A stretch of 64,000 bases of DNA, taken from contig NZ_PPCW01000004.1 of the NCBI RefSeq assembly GCF_002959755.1, positions 372,001 to 436,000 on the forward strand, written 5' to 3'. The notes under the pieces were generated by a model. The model saw nothing but the letters and a program-made list of their open reading frames with translations. It searched no databases and was not told the DNA's origin. The position numbers were made by a program, and so were the translations under genes. This DNA comes from Veillonella sp. T11011-6 (GTDB taxonomy: Bacteria; Bacillota; Negativicutes; Veillonellales; Veillonellaceae). Below, piece after piece: positions 43,635 to 51,906 of the stretch (the stretch's first letter is position 1; each line of letters starts with the position of its first letter).

Positions 43635-43961
43635 CTACAGTCCTTGTAGAAGTTGTAAATAATCTTGCCGTTGACTAAATATATTATATATGCGCACTTC
43701 TTTTTCATCATCAAAGACACGATATAGAATAATATTTTTATTAATAATCAACATACGATAGTTTTTATTACGTAAAACAGTATGTCTTGGAATCATGCCC
43801 ATATAAGGATTATCCGCTAATAAAAGAATTCTATCCTTAATCTCTTGATAAACAGACTTGGCAATTTCATTGGAAAAAGATTGCTTTACATGCAGAACAA
43901 TATGATGCAATGCCTGATCAGCCTGTGCCATAATAATGATACGATAAGCAGTGTCTTCCAT
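43635..43961 (-). CDS. RelE/ParE-family toxin
   Basis: 108 aa. YRIIIMAQADQALHHIVLHVKQSFSN and ADNPYMGMIPRHTVLRNKNYRMLIINKNIILYRVFDDEKEVRIYNIFSQRQDY follow the RelE/ParE fold with a C-terminal basic patch. RelE-type toxins cleave mRNA at the ribosome; ParE-type ones act on gyrase; the subfamily is not settled. It follows the Phd/YefM antitoxin by two bases and shares its autoregulated promoter. Confidence 0.88.
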   Translation of the reverse strand: MEDTAYRIIIMAQADQALHHIVLHVKQSFSNEIAKSVYQEIKDRILLLADNPYMGMIPRHTVLRNKNYRMLIINKNIILYRVFDDEKEVRIYNIFSQRQDYLQLLQGL

Positions 43962-43963
43962 AA

Positions 43964-44245
43964 CTATTCCGCCTCAGCTAACAACTGTTCTATGCTGATA
44001 AAAGTATCCTCAATAGGACCCATTCTACCTTTTCGTTCATCTTCCTCTGCCAAGGCAATAGCCTCTAATAATTCTATCTGTGCTTTCAATTTATTATAGG
44101 TTTCATATCCCATACATACCGTATCACCACGACCATTTACCGTCATAATACAAGCTTCATCCCCTGTTTTTAAAACGGTAGAGATTTCATTATATTTATT
44201 TCTTAAATCCGACGATGGTCGGATACTTTCACGTAATAACCCCAT
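43964..44245 (-). CDS. Phd/YefM-family antitoxin
   Basis: 93 aa. MGLLRESIRPSSDLRNKYNEISTVLKTGDEACIMTVNGRGDTVCMGYETYNKLKAQIELLEAIALAEEDERKGR has the typical Phd/YefM N-terminal DNA-binding half. The C-terminal tail from about residue 70 would wrap the toxin. GAGGAGG precedes the ATG. A perfect 14-bp inverted repeat containing the -10 box lies 14 bases upstream, the expected autoregulatory operator. Confidence 0.9.
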   Translation of the reverse strand: MGLLRESIRPSSDLRNKYNEISTVLKTGDEACIMTVNGRGDTVCMGYETYNKLKAQIELLEAIALAEEDERKGRMGPIEDTFISIEQLLAEAE

Positions 44246-44258
44246 AAAAGCACCTCCT

Positions 44259-44289
44259 CATATACAAATTATATCATAATTTGTATATG
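44259..44289 (-). promoter_or_regulatory. Toxin-antitoxin operator/promoter
   Basis: CATATACAAATTAT (44259-44272) and ATAATTTGTATATG (44276-44289) are perfectly complementary with a three-base centre. A TATAAT -10 box for the minus strand sits within the right part, so binding by the antitoxin dimer would block transcription. Confidence 0.8.
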
Positions 44290-44307
44290 AATTGTGAATC
44301 ACTAATC

Positions 44308-44805
44308 CTACCCCAATCGTTTACGCAAAATCGCATAGAGAATCATGCTAATAATAACGCTCATAATGGCTTGAATGGTATTGGTCACAATACTAGCAAT
44401 AGCTACGCCTGGATCGAATACAAAGTATTCGGCAATAAAGTAGCCTGCTACGATGATAATGCCACCTACAATGGTTGCCACCAAGGCAGAGGTAGTCGTC
44501 TTATTGTTATAGACAGTACCGACAAGATAGCCTTCAATGCCTTTCACCACGAGAGTGATTGGTACAAAGACTGCGTAGCCGAGGAATAGATCAGCTAACG
44601 CTGGGCCGATAGCACCAATATAGGCGCCATATTTTCGACCTAATAATAGAGCTGACGTCATAATAACGACATCTCCTACATTGAAATAGCCGCGAATGCC
44701 AGGTACTGGGATTTTCGTGTACATGGTAAACAATGTTGCGAGGGCAATCAATACGGCTGTGAGTACTAACGCGGACGTAGTACTGCGGTTTTGAACGTGT
44801 TGCAT
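44308..44805 (-). CDS. ECF transporter S component
   Basis: 165 aa membrane protein with five or six helices: ALVLTAVLIALATLFTMYTKIPVPGIRGYFNVGDVVIMTSALLLGRKYGAYIGAIGPALADLFLGYAVF matches the substrate-binding (S) component family DUF6580/ECF. It would capture a vitamin or similar compound and pair with a shared ECF module elsewhere in the genome. The substrate cannot be told from sequence. AAGGAGGAC precedes the ATG, and a palindrome overlaps its probable -10 (44831-44852). Confidence 0.85.
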   Translation of the reverse strand: MQHVQNRSTTSALVLTAVLIALATLFTMYTKIPVPGIRGYFNVGDVVIMTSALLLGRKYGAYIGAIGPALADLFLGYAVFVPITLVVKGIEGYLVGTVYNNKTTTSALVATIVGGIIIVAGYFIAEYFVFDPGVAIASIVTNTIQAIMSVIISMILYAILRKRLG

Positions 44806-44830
44806 AGCGTCCTCCTTATAAAGAAATAAA

Positions 44831-44852
44831 CATGTGATTATATCCTCACATG
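44831..44852 (-). promoter_or_regulatory. Palindrome overlapping the probable -10 of the ECF S gene
   Basis: CATGTGA (44831-44837) and TCACATG (44846-44852) flank a minus-strand TATAAT (44837-44842). This could be an operator; no -35 match is obvious. Confidence 0.4.
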
Positions 44853-44915
44853 CCTATACTATATACCTTTATGGTAACACCTGCAAATACATAGAATTAA
44901 CTATAAAAAATACTA

Positions 44916-45209
44916 TTAACAGTACTCTTCAAAACGTTCCTCTACATTGTAGAGAACCTCGCAATCACAACCGCCACCTTCGTTGATAATCCAGTCTAGT
45001 ACGCTTTCAACATCTACCTTTTGTTTTTCTAAAAACTCTCTTGTGAAAGTCAGACTATGATCGCAACCGTCATTTGTTTCTAATTTCTCGTCTACATAGT
45101 CAAAGAGATTCCAAAACAACTCTTCGTCCATAGGTAAACTATCTTTAAAATTCTGTTTTTCTTTAGCTTTATAGTCTTTCAATAATTCCTTTTTACGCGC
45201 TTTATCCAT
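44916..45209 (-). CDS. DUF2695-like small protein
   Basis: 97 aa. KELLKDYKAKEKQNFKDSLPMDEELFWNLFDYVDEKL ... CDHSLTFTREFLEKQKVDVESVLDWIINEGGGCDCEVLYNVEERF resembles DUF2695, with conserved His and Cys residues near the C-terminus that may bind metal. Function unknown. AAAGGGAG precedes the ATG. It is the first gene (in map order) of a run of nine uncharacterised minus-strand genes up to 51.7 kb. Confidence 0.7.
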   Translation of the reverse strand: MDKARKKELLKDYKAKEKQNFKDSLPMDEELFWNLFDYVDEKLETNDGCDHSLTFTREFLEKQKVDVESVLDWIINEGGGCDCEVLYNVEERFEEYC

Positions 45210-45266
45210 TATGATTACTCCCTTTTATGTATTATAAGTTATAGCTCATGACTTATATCTCAAGCC

Positions 45267-46031
45267 TTATTTCTCATATAATTCCGGTCGTTCTAATACA
45301 GTGCCATACTTCAACTTTGGTAGTTTAATTAATTGAGGGTACAACTGCTTAACCTCTTTACAAGATTTTAACGTAAGATGTTCTAAATTATTGAGTTCTA
45401 AAATGGGAGAGTAGTCTTTATCTATCACCTTTGCCGTTAAAAAGCTGAAAAAGCGCAACTGTTTCATATGGCGTAGAAATTCTAAGGATTGAACCTTAAG
45501 AATTTTAGGAGCGGCGAAGTCACCTTCTAAGGCAAGACTTTCAAGATGTTTTAGATTAGCTAATGGCGCATAATCATCAATTTGTTGAAAGTTTTCAATC
45601 GACAGCGCTACTAAATTTACTAATCTTGAAATAGGCTCTAATCTTAATACACTTCTTCCGGACCCAATATGTAGGTATTCTAGTTCTTGTAAGTTCTCTA
45701 ATTTTGAAATATCTGGATAAACGCCCCATTTTATATGTAATTTTTTGAGTCTCCTTTGGGCACACACCGCATCAAATAACTCCTGTGGCATTCTTGTACA
45801 AAACATGAGCTCTGTAAAGATATCTGGATGTTCAACTAAAAAAGTACACCACTCCTGTAAAATGCGTTTCTTATCTTTAGCAGAATAGTCTTCATCTAGC
45901 TGTGTACAATTAATCATCAGCTTGTCTTCACCATCATATTCAGAAACCTCAACTACAGATTTTAGTTGTTTCTCATCCTTATGATAGTAGTCAAAGCCAT
46001 ATTTAATTTGCTTTTCTGTTAACACTGCCAT
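45267..46031 (-). CDS. Leucine-rich repeat protein of unknown function
   Basis: 254 aa. From about residue 90 onward it has LRR-like units (KLENLQELEYLHIGSG, SRLVNLVALSIENF, ANLKHLESLALEGDF, ELNNLEHLTLKSC). The N-terminal 90 residues are not recognised. No signal peptide. Short LRR proteins sit among polymorphic-toxin immunity genes in other genomes, but no toxin is adjacent here. GAGGAATTG precedes the ATG. Confidence 0.65.
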   Translation of the reverse strand: MAVLTEKQIKYGFDYYHKDEKQLKSVVEVSEYDGEDKLMINCTQLDEDYSAKDKKRILQEWCTFLVEHPDIFTELMFCTRMPQELFDAVCAQRRLKKLHIKWGVYPDISKLENLQELEYLHIGSGRSVLRLEPISRLVNLVALSIENFQQIDDYAPLANLKHLESLALEGDFAAPKILKVQSLEFLRHMKQLRFFSFLTAKVIDKDYSPILELNNLEHLTLKSCKEVKQLYPQLIKLPKLKYGTVLERPELYEK

Positions 46032-46108
46032 TTACAATTCCTCATCTTTGTCAGTCCTATAATTAGTTTATCTATAACCAGAGCCATGTCCAACAGATTA
46101 TAACGGGC

Positions 46109-46615
46109 CTAACAAATTGATACAAGCACATGCCCCTTCGCTTCTAGCACTTTTTTATAGAATACCTTCATCTGCTCGAAATCATGAAGAAGTTCATCTC
46201 TGATTTCTTCCTCTTCCTCATCATAATCCCAAATATTTGGATATAACTCTGCCTCTTTGCAGGCTGCCATATCAAAGGATTCAAGAGCCTCTTCCATATC
46301 AAACCGCTCTAGAGCCGCCACGATATCTGCTAACTTATCGTGTTCAGTATACGCTAAGTAATCCGATAGTTCTTCAACAGCTGTTATGCCAAGCACAGCT
46401 TGGCTAAGAGGGTTATTATCATCCTTATGGTCAGTGCTTACGCCGGTAAGCACGAAATGGAGCACATCCCACATCTTGTCGATATCAAGCAATAACTCAT
46501 CGTCGTCATTCCACTCTTCAACACTTTCAAGAATTTCCTCTTCTTCTGAGCCCATGGATTTAAGCTCTTTTAAATTTACATCGCTTAAACAGCTATAATT
46601 GGCAATTAGTCCCAT
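46109..46615 (-). CDS. DUF1877 (YfbM-like) protein
   Basis: 168 aa, strongly acidic. MGLIANYSCLSDVNLKEL, DIDKMWDVLHFVLTG and the C-terminal pattern fit DUF1877, a family often found among immunity-type genes. AAAGGATTT precedes the ATG. Part of the nine-gene uncharacterised array; not obviously operonic with the neighbours, as the spacing is over 30 bases on each side. Confidence 0.75.
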   Translation of the reverse strand: MGLIANYSCLSDVNLKELKSMGSEEEEILESVEEWNDDDELLLDIDKMWDVLHFVLTGVSTDHKDDNNPLSQAVLGITAVEELSDYLAYTEHDKLADIVAALERFDMEEALESFDMAACKEAELYPNIWDYDEEEEEIRDELLHDFEQMKVFYKKVLEAKGHVLVSIC

Positions 46616-46646
46616 AATTAAATCCTTTCATAAACTCTTCTAACCA

Positions 46647-47189
46647 TTAGAAAAATAAATTTTCCGATTCTGTAATAGTTCCATCATCTTCATGGAAATA
46701 GCAGGTATATACAGGTTCACGATGCGCCGCGTCATAGAATTTCTGTAATACAAGTGAAAGTTTCATGTCTATTGGCATATGTAAAGCTTTCACAATAGGT
46801 TCCCAAAGTTCCATTGGCGAATAAGAGATAATATAAGACTGCTTATTCTGACCATATTCTTCAAGTACTGCCGCATCAGAATACTTACTTGAGTCACAGT
46901 AATCATGCCAACAAATACTAAATACGATTAAGTGAAATAAATCGTCCATACTTTCAGCTAAACGACCAGCAGCACCCTCGCTACTCCAATAACCAATAGA
47001 TTCGTCCTCCAATAGATGATATTCACCGCCAGCGCCATCTACAGCGAATGCCATACCCGGCACAGAGAATGTGCAGCGACCTTCAGCGGTATCGCGTTCC
47101 TCTAGCGCATCTAGTAAGCGAAAATCAAATAGTGTATCAAAGTCTTCAGCTAACTTGGCATCATTTCGCAACATATCTAAATAACCCAT
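46647..47189 (-). CDS. SUKH-like (SMI1/KNR4-type) protein, putative immunity protein
   Basis: 180 aa. The segment around residues 46-85 (FAVDGAGGEYHLLEDESIGYWSSEGAAGRLAESMDDLFHLIV) has the core pattern of SUKH proteins, many of which are immunity factors against polymorphic toxins. It follows the 47191 gene by one base, so the two are co-translated. AGGAGCG precedes the ATG. The exact subfamily is uncertain. Confidence 0.6.
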   Translation of the reverse strand: MGYLDMLRNDAKLAEDFDTLFDFRLLDALEERDTAEGRCTFSVPGMAFAVDGAGGEYHLLEDESIGYWSSEGAAGRLAESMDDLFHLIVFSICWHDYCDSSKYSDAAVLEEYGQNKQSYIISYSPMELWEPIVKALHMPIDMKLSLVLQKFYDAAHREPVYTCYFHEDDGTITESENLFF

Positions 47190-47190
47190 C

Positions 47191-47787
47191 TTACACGCTC
47201 CTATTAGCAGAAATTAATCCTAGCAATTTAGCCTCTCCTTCATCAGATGTATCTAATAGCGGAATCGCGAATAAAAGCACTTGCAAGGAGTAATAATAAA
47301 AGCTAAAGAATAAATCATCAGGGAATACGTCCTCTTCCTCATATCTAAGAACATCTTCGTCTTCATCATATTCTTCCGACCAAAGATATTCTTCGTTGAG
47401 CATATCTTCAAAGTTCGGCAATGGATCTGCATGCTCTAGCATAAGACCATCTCGAATGCACTCAGCAATCACAGTAAACAACTCAACCAATTGTTCTGCT
47501 AAATACTGAGCTACTTCATTACGAGCTCTCTCTTCCTGAGCTTTCTTAAAAATACGAAGCAAGAAAACCATAGCGAATGGTGTAGCATGCCACAACGTCG
47601 ATTGATGCTCAATATTCTGTGCTAACGCCTCACCAGCCGCATCAACAGCTTCCATGCTTTCCATGTTCCACAACACATCAAGCTCTGTAGGAAAGTCTGT
47701 AGCACGGCCGTAGGTTGTGGTTAACCGGTGCCACGGTATATCACTGACTTGTACGGTCTCTATGTATTTTTTAGTTACAGTATCCAT
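47191..47787 (-). CDS. Uncharacterised acidic 198-aa protein
   Basis: Not recognised. It is soluble and very acidic in the middle (NEEYLWSEEYDEDEDVLRYEEEDVFPDD), with an aromatic-rich C-terminal helix (LFFSFYYYSLQVLLFAIPLLD). It ends one base before the SUKH-like gene start, so both likely form an operon and a shared function is plausible. AAGGTG precedes the ATG. Confidence 0.6.
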   Translation of the reverse strand: MDTVTKKYIETVQVSDIPWHRLTTTYGRATDFPTELDVLWNMESMEAVDAAGEALAQNIEHQSTLWHATPFAMVFLLRIFKKAQEERARNEVAQYLAEQLVELFTVIAECIRDGLMLEHADPLPNFEDMLNEEYLWSEEYDEDEDVLRYEEEDVFPDDLFFSFYYYSLQVLLFAIPLLDTSDEGEAKLLGLISANRSV

Positions 47788-47865
47788 TAAATTTACACCT
47801 TTATAGTAACAATTTTATATTTGCACATTTATATGTACGCCATAGATCAGTGCATTTATCGATGA

Positions 47866-48672
47866 TTATTCCTGAACAGCCTCTTTCACCAGTTCATAGG
47901 TATCTATAAGACGTAATTTTCCAATCCGCGGATTATCTGTAATCTCCTCATAGATATCCTCAAGCGTTCCCGCTGGTGCTAGTTTCCATAATTTACACGG
48001 ATATAGTTCAACTGTCCCGATAATTTCCAAATTATCCAGTAACAAACCTAAGTCCTTATGATTAAACCAACAATCTGTATCGATACCGAAATTTGTATTA
48101 TCTTTCCGGCATGCGATTTGGCTGTTTAGAAACTCTTCCATTGTTGGTTTTTCTTCTTGTAAAAGCCGTGTACAGGCTAAATGATATTCGATTTTCCGCG
48201 GTGATTGATCCACGTCAGAAACAAAAATAGCACCATACTCGTTTTCAAATTTAACAGCTAATACGTCGCCCACCTTAAAATAAGGTACTCTTTTTGTTTT
48301 AGATTTACGAACCTTAATAGGCTTCGGATTTTCGCTCTGTAGCTGTACTGCTAACTTATCCAATACCTTTTGACGCTGTTTAAGGGCCTTACTATCGATT
48401 TCTAGCCAAAACTCATGAGGGCCATGAGCGATTATGTCTAAGGCTTTCTGTTTAATGTCAGCTGATAGATGTCCTATCTTCCACAACGAATAGGCCACCG
48501 CTGTCCAATAAATCTCTGTGTAAAACTCATCAGTACAAAAATTTTGTTCCTCACCTAAAATTTCAGAAATGATTGTATCAACACTGACGCCATCCTTGTA
48601 TCGCTCAACAATGGCATTATAAATATCATGACCGTCATCACTATCTATGATCTTTACTCCGTCAATCGCCAT
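47866..48672 (-). CDS. Uncharacterised 268-aa protein, Imm26-like C-terminal half
   Basis: Two parts. Residues 1-95 are helical and resemble DUF4259-like segments (YNAIVERYKDGVSVDTIISEIL ... IYWTAVAYSLWKIGHLS). After a basic linker (KPIKVRKSKTKRVPYF), the second part KVGDVLAVKFENEYGAIFVSDVDQSP resembles the beginning of Imm26-type immunity domains. Both matches are tentative. AAGGAGAC precedes the ATG. Part of the nine-gene array. Confidence 0.6.
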   Translation of the reverse strand: MAIDGVKIIDSDDGHDIYNAIVERYKDGVSVDTIISEILGEEQNFCTDEFYTEIYWTAVAYSLWKIGHLSADIKQKALDIIAHGPHEFWLEIDSKALKQRQKVLDKLAVQLQSENPKPIKVRKSKTKRVPYFKVGDVLAVKFENEYGAIFVSDVDQSPRKIEYHLACTRLLQEEKPTMEEFLNSQIACRKDNTNFGIDTDCWFNHKDLGLLLDNLEIIGTVELYPCKLWKLAPAGTLEDIYEEITDNPRIGKLRLIDTYELVKEAVQE

Positions 48673-48698
48673 AAACGTCTCCTTTAGGACAACAGCTC

Positions 48699-49379
48699 TT
48701 ATTCCATCTCGCCGTGAGTCGCTATAAATTCATCCTTAATCTGTTGCAGTTCTTTTTTAGCGACCATATATTGCTTTAAGTCTATTTGTCCCTTTTCTTT
48801 TTGTTCAGTTAAGGCTTTTTCTTTGTTTTTGATTGTAATCCAATCTAACTGTACACTAAAGTCAGTATTCACTCCGTCACTATTTTCTCGTAATGCCAGT
48901 AGTGCAAATACTTCATCCATATCAAGATTAAACATGTTACTTTCAAGATTGATAGGTTCAAAATAGTAACGAACTGTATCTGCCCCAAATTCATCGTTTA
49001 ATTTGGCCCATTCTGCCCCTGAAAGCACAGTAAACCCGAGCGTATCGTTTCCAAGGCTTTCAGTAAACCAACGCACCTCATAATCAGGCTGAACGAAGTC
49101 GTTGAAGTATTTGATAGTTACATCTCGATCTTTCTCATCACCGTAAGGAATTAAGAGTTCTTTATCGCCCTTTTGTAACACAATATCGACACCATAAGGC
49201 TTGCCATTACTAACAGTTTGAATGTCGATCGGTTCATCCATCATATCATTGAAATAACGAACCACATCCTCGTCATCCTCGCGCCAGTCAATCCAGATGA
49301 TAGCTTCAGAATCAAACAAATCATTTAGATCCATATCATTGGCAAAAAAACTTTTTAATTCTTTATACAGATTTTCCAT
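48699..49379 (-). CDS. Uncharacterised acidic protein
   Basis: About 226 aa, not recognised. It begins MENLYKELKSFFANDMDLND and is rich in Asp and Glu, ending in a coiled-coil-like helix (KEKALTEQKEKGQIDLKQYMVAKKELQQIKDEFI). ATG 49379 has AGGAGAGAGAAG directly upstream and is preferred over the 49400 start. Part of the array; no membrane or secretion signal. Confidence 0.55.
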   Translation of the reverse strand: MENLYKELKSFFANDMDLNDLFDSEAIIWIDWREDDEDVVRYFNDMMDEPIDIQTVSNGKPYGVDIVLQKGDKELLIPYGDEKDRDVTIKYFNDFVQPDYEVRWFTESLGNDTLGFTVLSGAEWAKLNDEFGADTVRYYFEPINLESNMFNLDMDEVFALLALRENSDGVNTDFSVQLDWITIKNKEKALTEQKEKGQIDLKQYMVAKKELQQIKDEFIATHGEME

Positions 49380-49450
49380 CTTCTCTCTCCTATATATCAC
49401 TTATATCTTTAGCTAAACTGCCCCACCAGTGTTACCATTGTAAAACAACA

Positions 49451-49882
49451 CTATAAAGTTTCGTAAATCACATCTTGTTGAGCCGTAAAGTCCTCATCAA
49501 AACTAACTAATATATACAAATGTCCTGCTGGGGATTCTCCCACATCATAGCCTAGTGCAAATGTATCGTAACAACCTGATTTATCTAGCATTATATCCGT
49601 TAAGGTTAGTACAATAGACTCTTCTTGTGGTATTTCCTGTTCTATGAGTTCCTGTGCTAATTGGTCTAATTTATCTAATTGAACAAATAATTGTTCCCAC
49701 ATTGGTAGTGAAAGCACCTCAGCCTCAGTATAACTAGTACAACTAATATTGATTTTTTGAAAGGCTTGCGCTTCATTCTCTAAGTGATTAGTGCCCAATC
49801 GTCGAGATACAAAGTAAACGCCATACGGTTCTTCAGTCCAGCTTTCAATATTCCATAATGTCATTAATTCCGATTTTCTCAT
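49451..49882 (-). CDS. Uncharacterised 143-aa protein
   Basis: Not recognised. Soluble and acidic, with beta-type strands in the middle and end (ISCTSYTEAEVLSLPMWEQLFVQLDKLDQLAQELI; GYDVGESPAGHLYILVSFDEDF). TGGAGCG precedes the ATG. Its start lies 21 bases after the stop of the DUF2262-like gene upstream, so the two may be co-transcribed. Confidence 0.55.
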   Translation of the reverse strand: MRKSELMTLWNIESWTEEPYGVYFVSRRLGTNHLENEAQAFQKINISCTSYTEAEVLSLPMWEQLFVQLDKLDQLAQELIEQEIPQEESIVLTLTDIMLDKSGCYDTFALGYDVGESPAGHLYILVSFDEDFTAQQDVIYETL

Positions 49883-49902
49883 TAGGACGCTCCATTAGTT
49901 GA

Positions 49903-50718
49903 TTATCCTGCAATATCTGCATCAGTAGGATTCCTATCCGCATCAATATGAGCTATGATACAGTGCCCCCAGAAGATATCATCGTCGTCATAATATACCT
50001 CTATGGTGCCATCGTTACGGAATGCCAATTCGCCCATCGCAATACGCTTAGCAAATACGTCAGCTGTAATCGGGTCCTGGTCATCATTGTCGAGCCAATC
50101 ATTAGCAAGATCTAGTAATTTTTCACTAATATATGCACTAATTCGTTGTTCAAATGCTTTGAAATTCTCGATTGTATTGAAAGCAGCCAATGCCACGGTA
50201 CAGCTTTCATCAGAACCCTCATCTACATCAAGGGTGAATGCATAATCATCAATTCTCAATCCATAGTATTGATACTCTCGATTTAGCAGGAAATCGCCCC
50301 TGTCGGTATGGAGGTATTTAGGGGTTTTCAAATACGCCGACAACGCCTCTAATTCGCTATGTTTAGCATGCTCCTCTAACACCTCAAGTACATAATAGCG
50401 ATTATTCCAAGAAGGGCGCATATAGCCCAAATCCTCTAAAGGCTTTGCTTTCTTAACTAATAATTTATAAACCCCATGGGGCTCAAAAGAATAACCCCAT
50501 CTATCGTCAAGACCCTCTATAATCCACGTCAAAATGCCTTCGCTACGGTCAAGCACGCCAGTGCGAGTATCTAGGATAGCATCGGTAGACACCAGTGGTC
50601 TATGGTACTTCTCTAAATAAGGGCTAGCCCCATTTGCATCACTGCGCGGCAATGCGTAAATTTCAAACTCTTCCGCTTCAAACTCTGCTTCATATTCTGG
50701 TAGACGTACAACACTCAT
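49903..50718 (-). CDS. DUF2262-like protein
   Basis: 271 aa. The C-terminal 75 residues (LANDWLDNDDQDPITADVFAKRIAMGELAFRNDGTIEVYYDDDDIFWGHCIIAHIDADRN) match the DUF2262 pattern, where a diad of acidic residues precedes FWGH. The N-terminal part (DTRTGVLDRSEGILTWIIEGLDDRWGYSFEPHGVYKLLVKKAKP) resembles a companion domain often fused to it. Family members occur in immunity gene clusters. AGGAGAG precedes the ATG. Confidence 0.65.
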   Translation of the reverse strand: MSVVRLPEYEAEFEAEEFEIYALPRSDANGASPYLEKYHRPLVSTDAILDTRTGVLDRSEGILTWIIEGLDDRWGYSFEPHGVYKLLVKKAKPLEDLGYMRPSWNNRYYVLEVLEEHAKHSELEALSAYLKTPKYLHTDRGDFLLNREYQYYGLRIDDYAFTLDVDEGSDESCTVALAAFNTIENFKAFEQRISAYISEKLLDLANDWLDNDDQDPITADVFAKRIAMGELAFRNDGTIEVYYDDDDIFWGHCIIAHIDADRNPTDADIAG

Positions 50719-50840
50719 ATAACTCTCTCCTATTCATCACATTTATACAGTGCAAACTGTTTACAGTTAAGAACTACATCCTTTTATAGATGATGCCATA
50801 GTATAATTGCTTCTATAACATTAACATGTTCTGTTACCTA

Positions 50841-51671
50841 TCACAGACGTTCTGCTACATCGATTCTATGTAATAGCTCTTTAGCTAGTTCTTGGGCTGT
50901 TTTGAATTCCTCATTTGAAAGCACCATAAGTACAAAGCTATCGGTTCCGATGTCCATGCCTGCTAACGTATAGTTGTCCCACGTAGCGTTAAGATCAGCA
51001 CACCAGTCCATAATAACTTGATCTTCATCTAATGCTACTGGGTCAATCGTTAGATTTTCGCTAGTATTTAAAGACTTATTACGTATTAACTTCTGTACAT
51101 AATAAATAAAATCCTCTAGTTCACATTTATGACTTAACTCTACGGCATATCCTTTAGAGTCTAGTTTCTCATAGAGGTTCCACCAGCTATCTTCTAATTC
51201 TTCCAAGGAGCGCAACTTAACCTTGGTCATAAACGATCTAGCTTGTTTAGCATCGCCTAGCAACAACGTTGCTAACTCTGTAAATGTCAGTTTCATCTGA
51301 TCGATATCTAGATACGCTGCTTCTACACACAAACTACAATCAGGTACTCTGCGTTTTTTCATAAAAGCCCGCATCATCTTCACTGCGTCAGGATAACTTA
51401 CATCAGCCATACGATAGGTCTTGCCATCTATATCTATGAATAAATCTACTGCATCCTGCGTTTTACCTACACGTGCTTTCATGGCTGTACATCCATCGAT
51501 GGCATGAGGTGGGTAAAGCTCCATGTACATATAAAATCCATCATGCATAGCCTTTAAGGTATTATCTATTCCGACTATATTAAAACCGTTTCCATTAGAA
51601 CCAGGGCTCTTCAAGCGCCATTCTTCGTATTCATCAAATAGTTTTTCTTGGATCCAATTGTAAAAACTCAT
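50841..51671 (-). CDS. Uncharacterised 276-aa protein
   Basis: Not recognised. The start is set at ATG 51671 (MSFYNWIQEKLFDEYEEW), which has GGGGGAG seven bases upstream; the GTG six bases earlier is too close. It is soluble, with helical segments and a long central region rich in Leu, Glu and Lys. It is the most upstream gene of the nine-gene array and lies about 230 bases from the autotransporter stop. Confidence 0.55.
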   Translation of the reverse strand: MSFYNWIQEKLFDEYEEWRLKSPGSNGNGFNIVGIDNTLKAMHDGFYMYMELYPPHAIDGCTAMKARVGKTQDAVDLFIDIDGKTYRMADVSYPDAVKMMRAFMKKRRVPDCSLCVEAAYLDIDQMKLTFTELATLLLGDAKQARSFMTKVKLRSLEELEDSWWNLYEKLDSKGYAVELSHKCELEDFIYYVQKLIRNKSLNTSENLTIDPVALDEDQVIMDWCADLNATWDNYTLAGMDIGTDSFVLMVLSNEEFKTAQELAKELLHRIDVAERL

Positions 51672-51855
51672 ATACACTCTCCCCCATATACTGTTGCTTA
51701 CATATAATATTTAACTGACTATGTAACTAAACATGTAACTGAATATGTATCTTAATTATATCATTATTAAGGAATACTTATAATAAAAGCACGGCACTTT
51801 TATATTTAAATGAAATACTTATCATAAAGGTACTGTACTTTCATATTTAATAGGA

Positions 51856-51894
51856 TAAAAAAATACTCCCACAAGATATACCTTGTAGGAGTAT
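51856..51894 (-). terminator. Terminator after the autotransporter gene
   Basis: AATACTCC and GGAGTATT pair, with an inner ACAAG/CTTGT stem and TTTTTTTAT on the minus strand. Confidence 0.75.
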
Positions 51895-51906
51895 TGATTA
51901 CATTAT

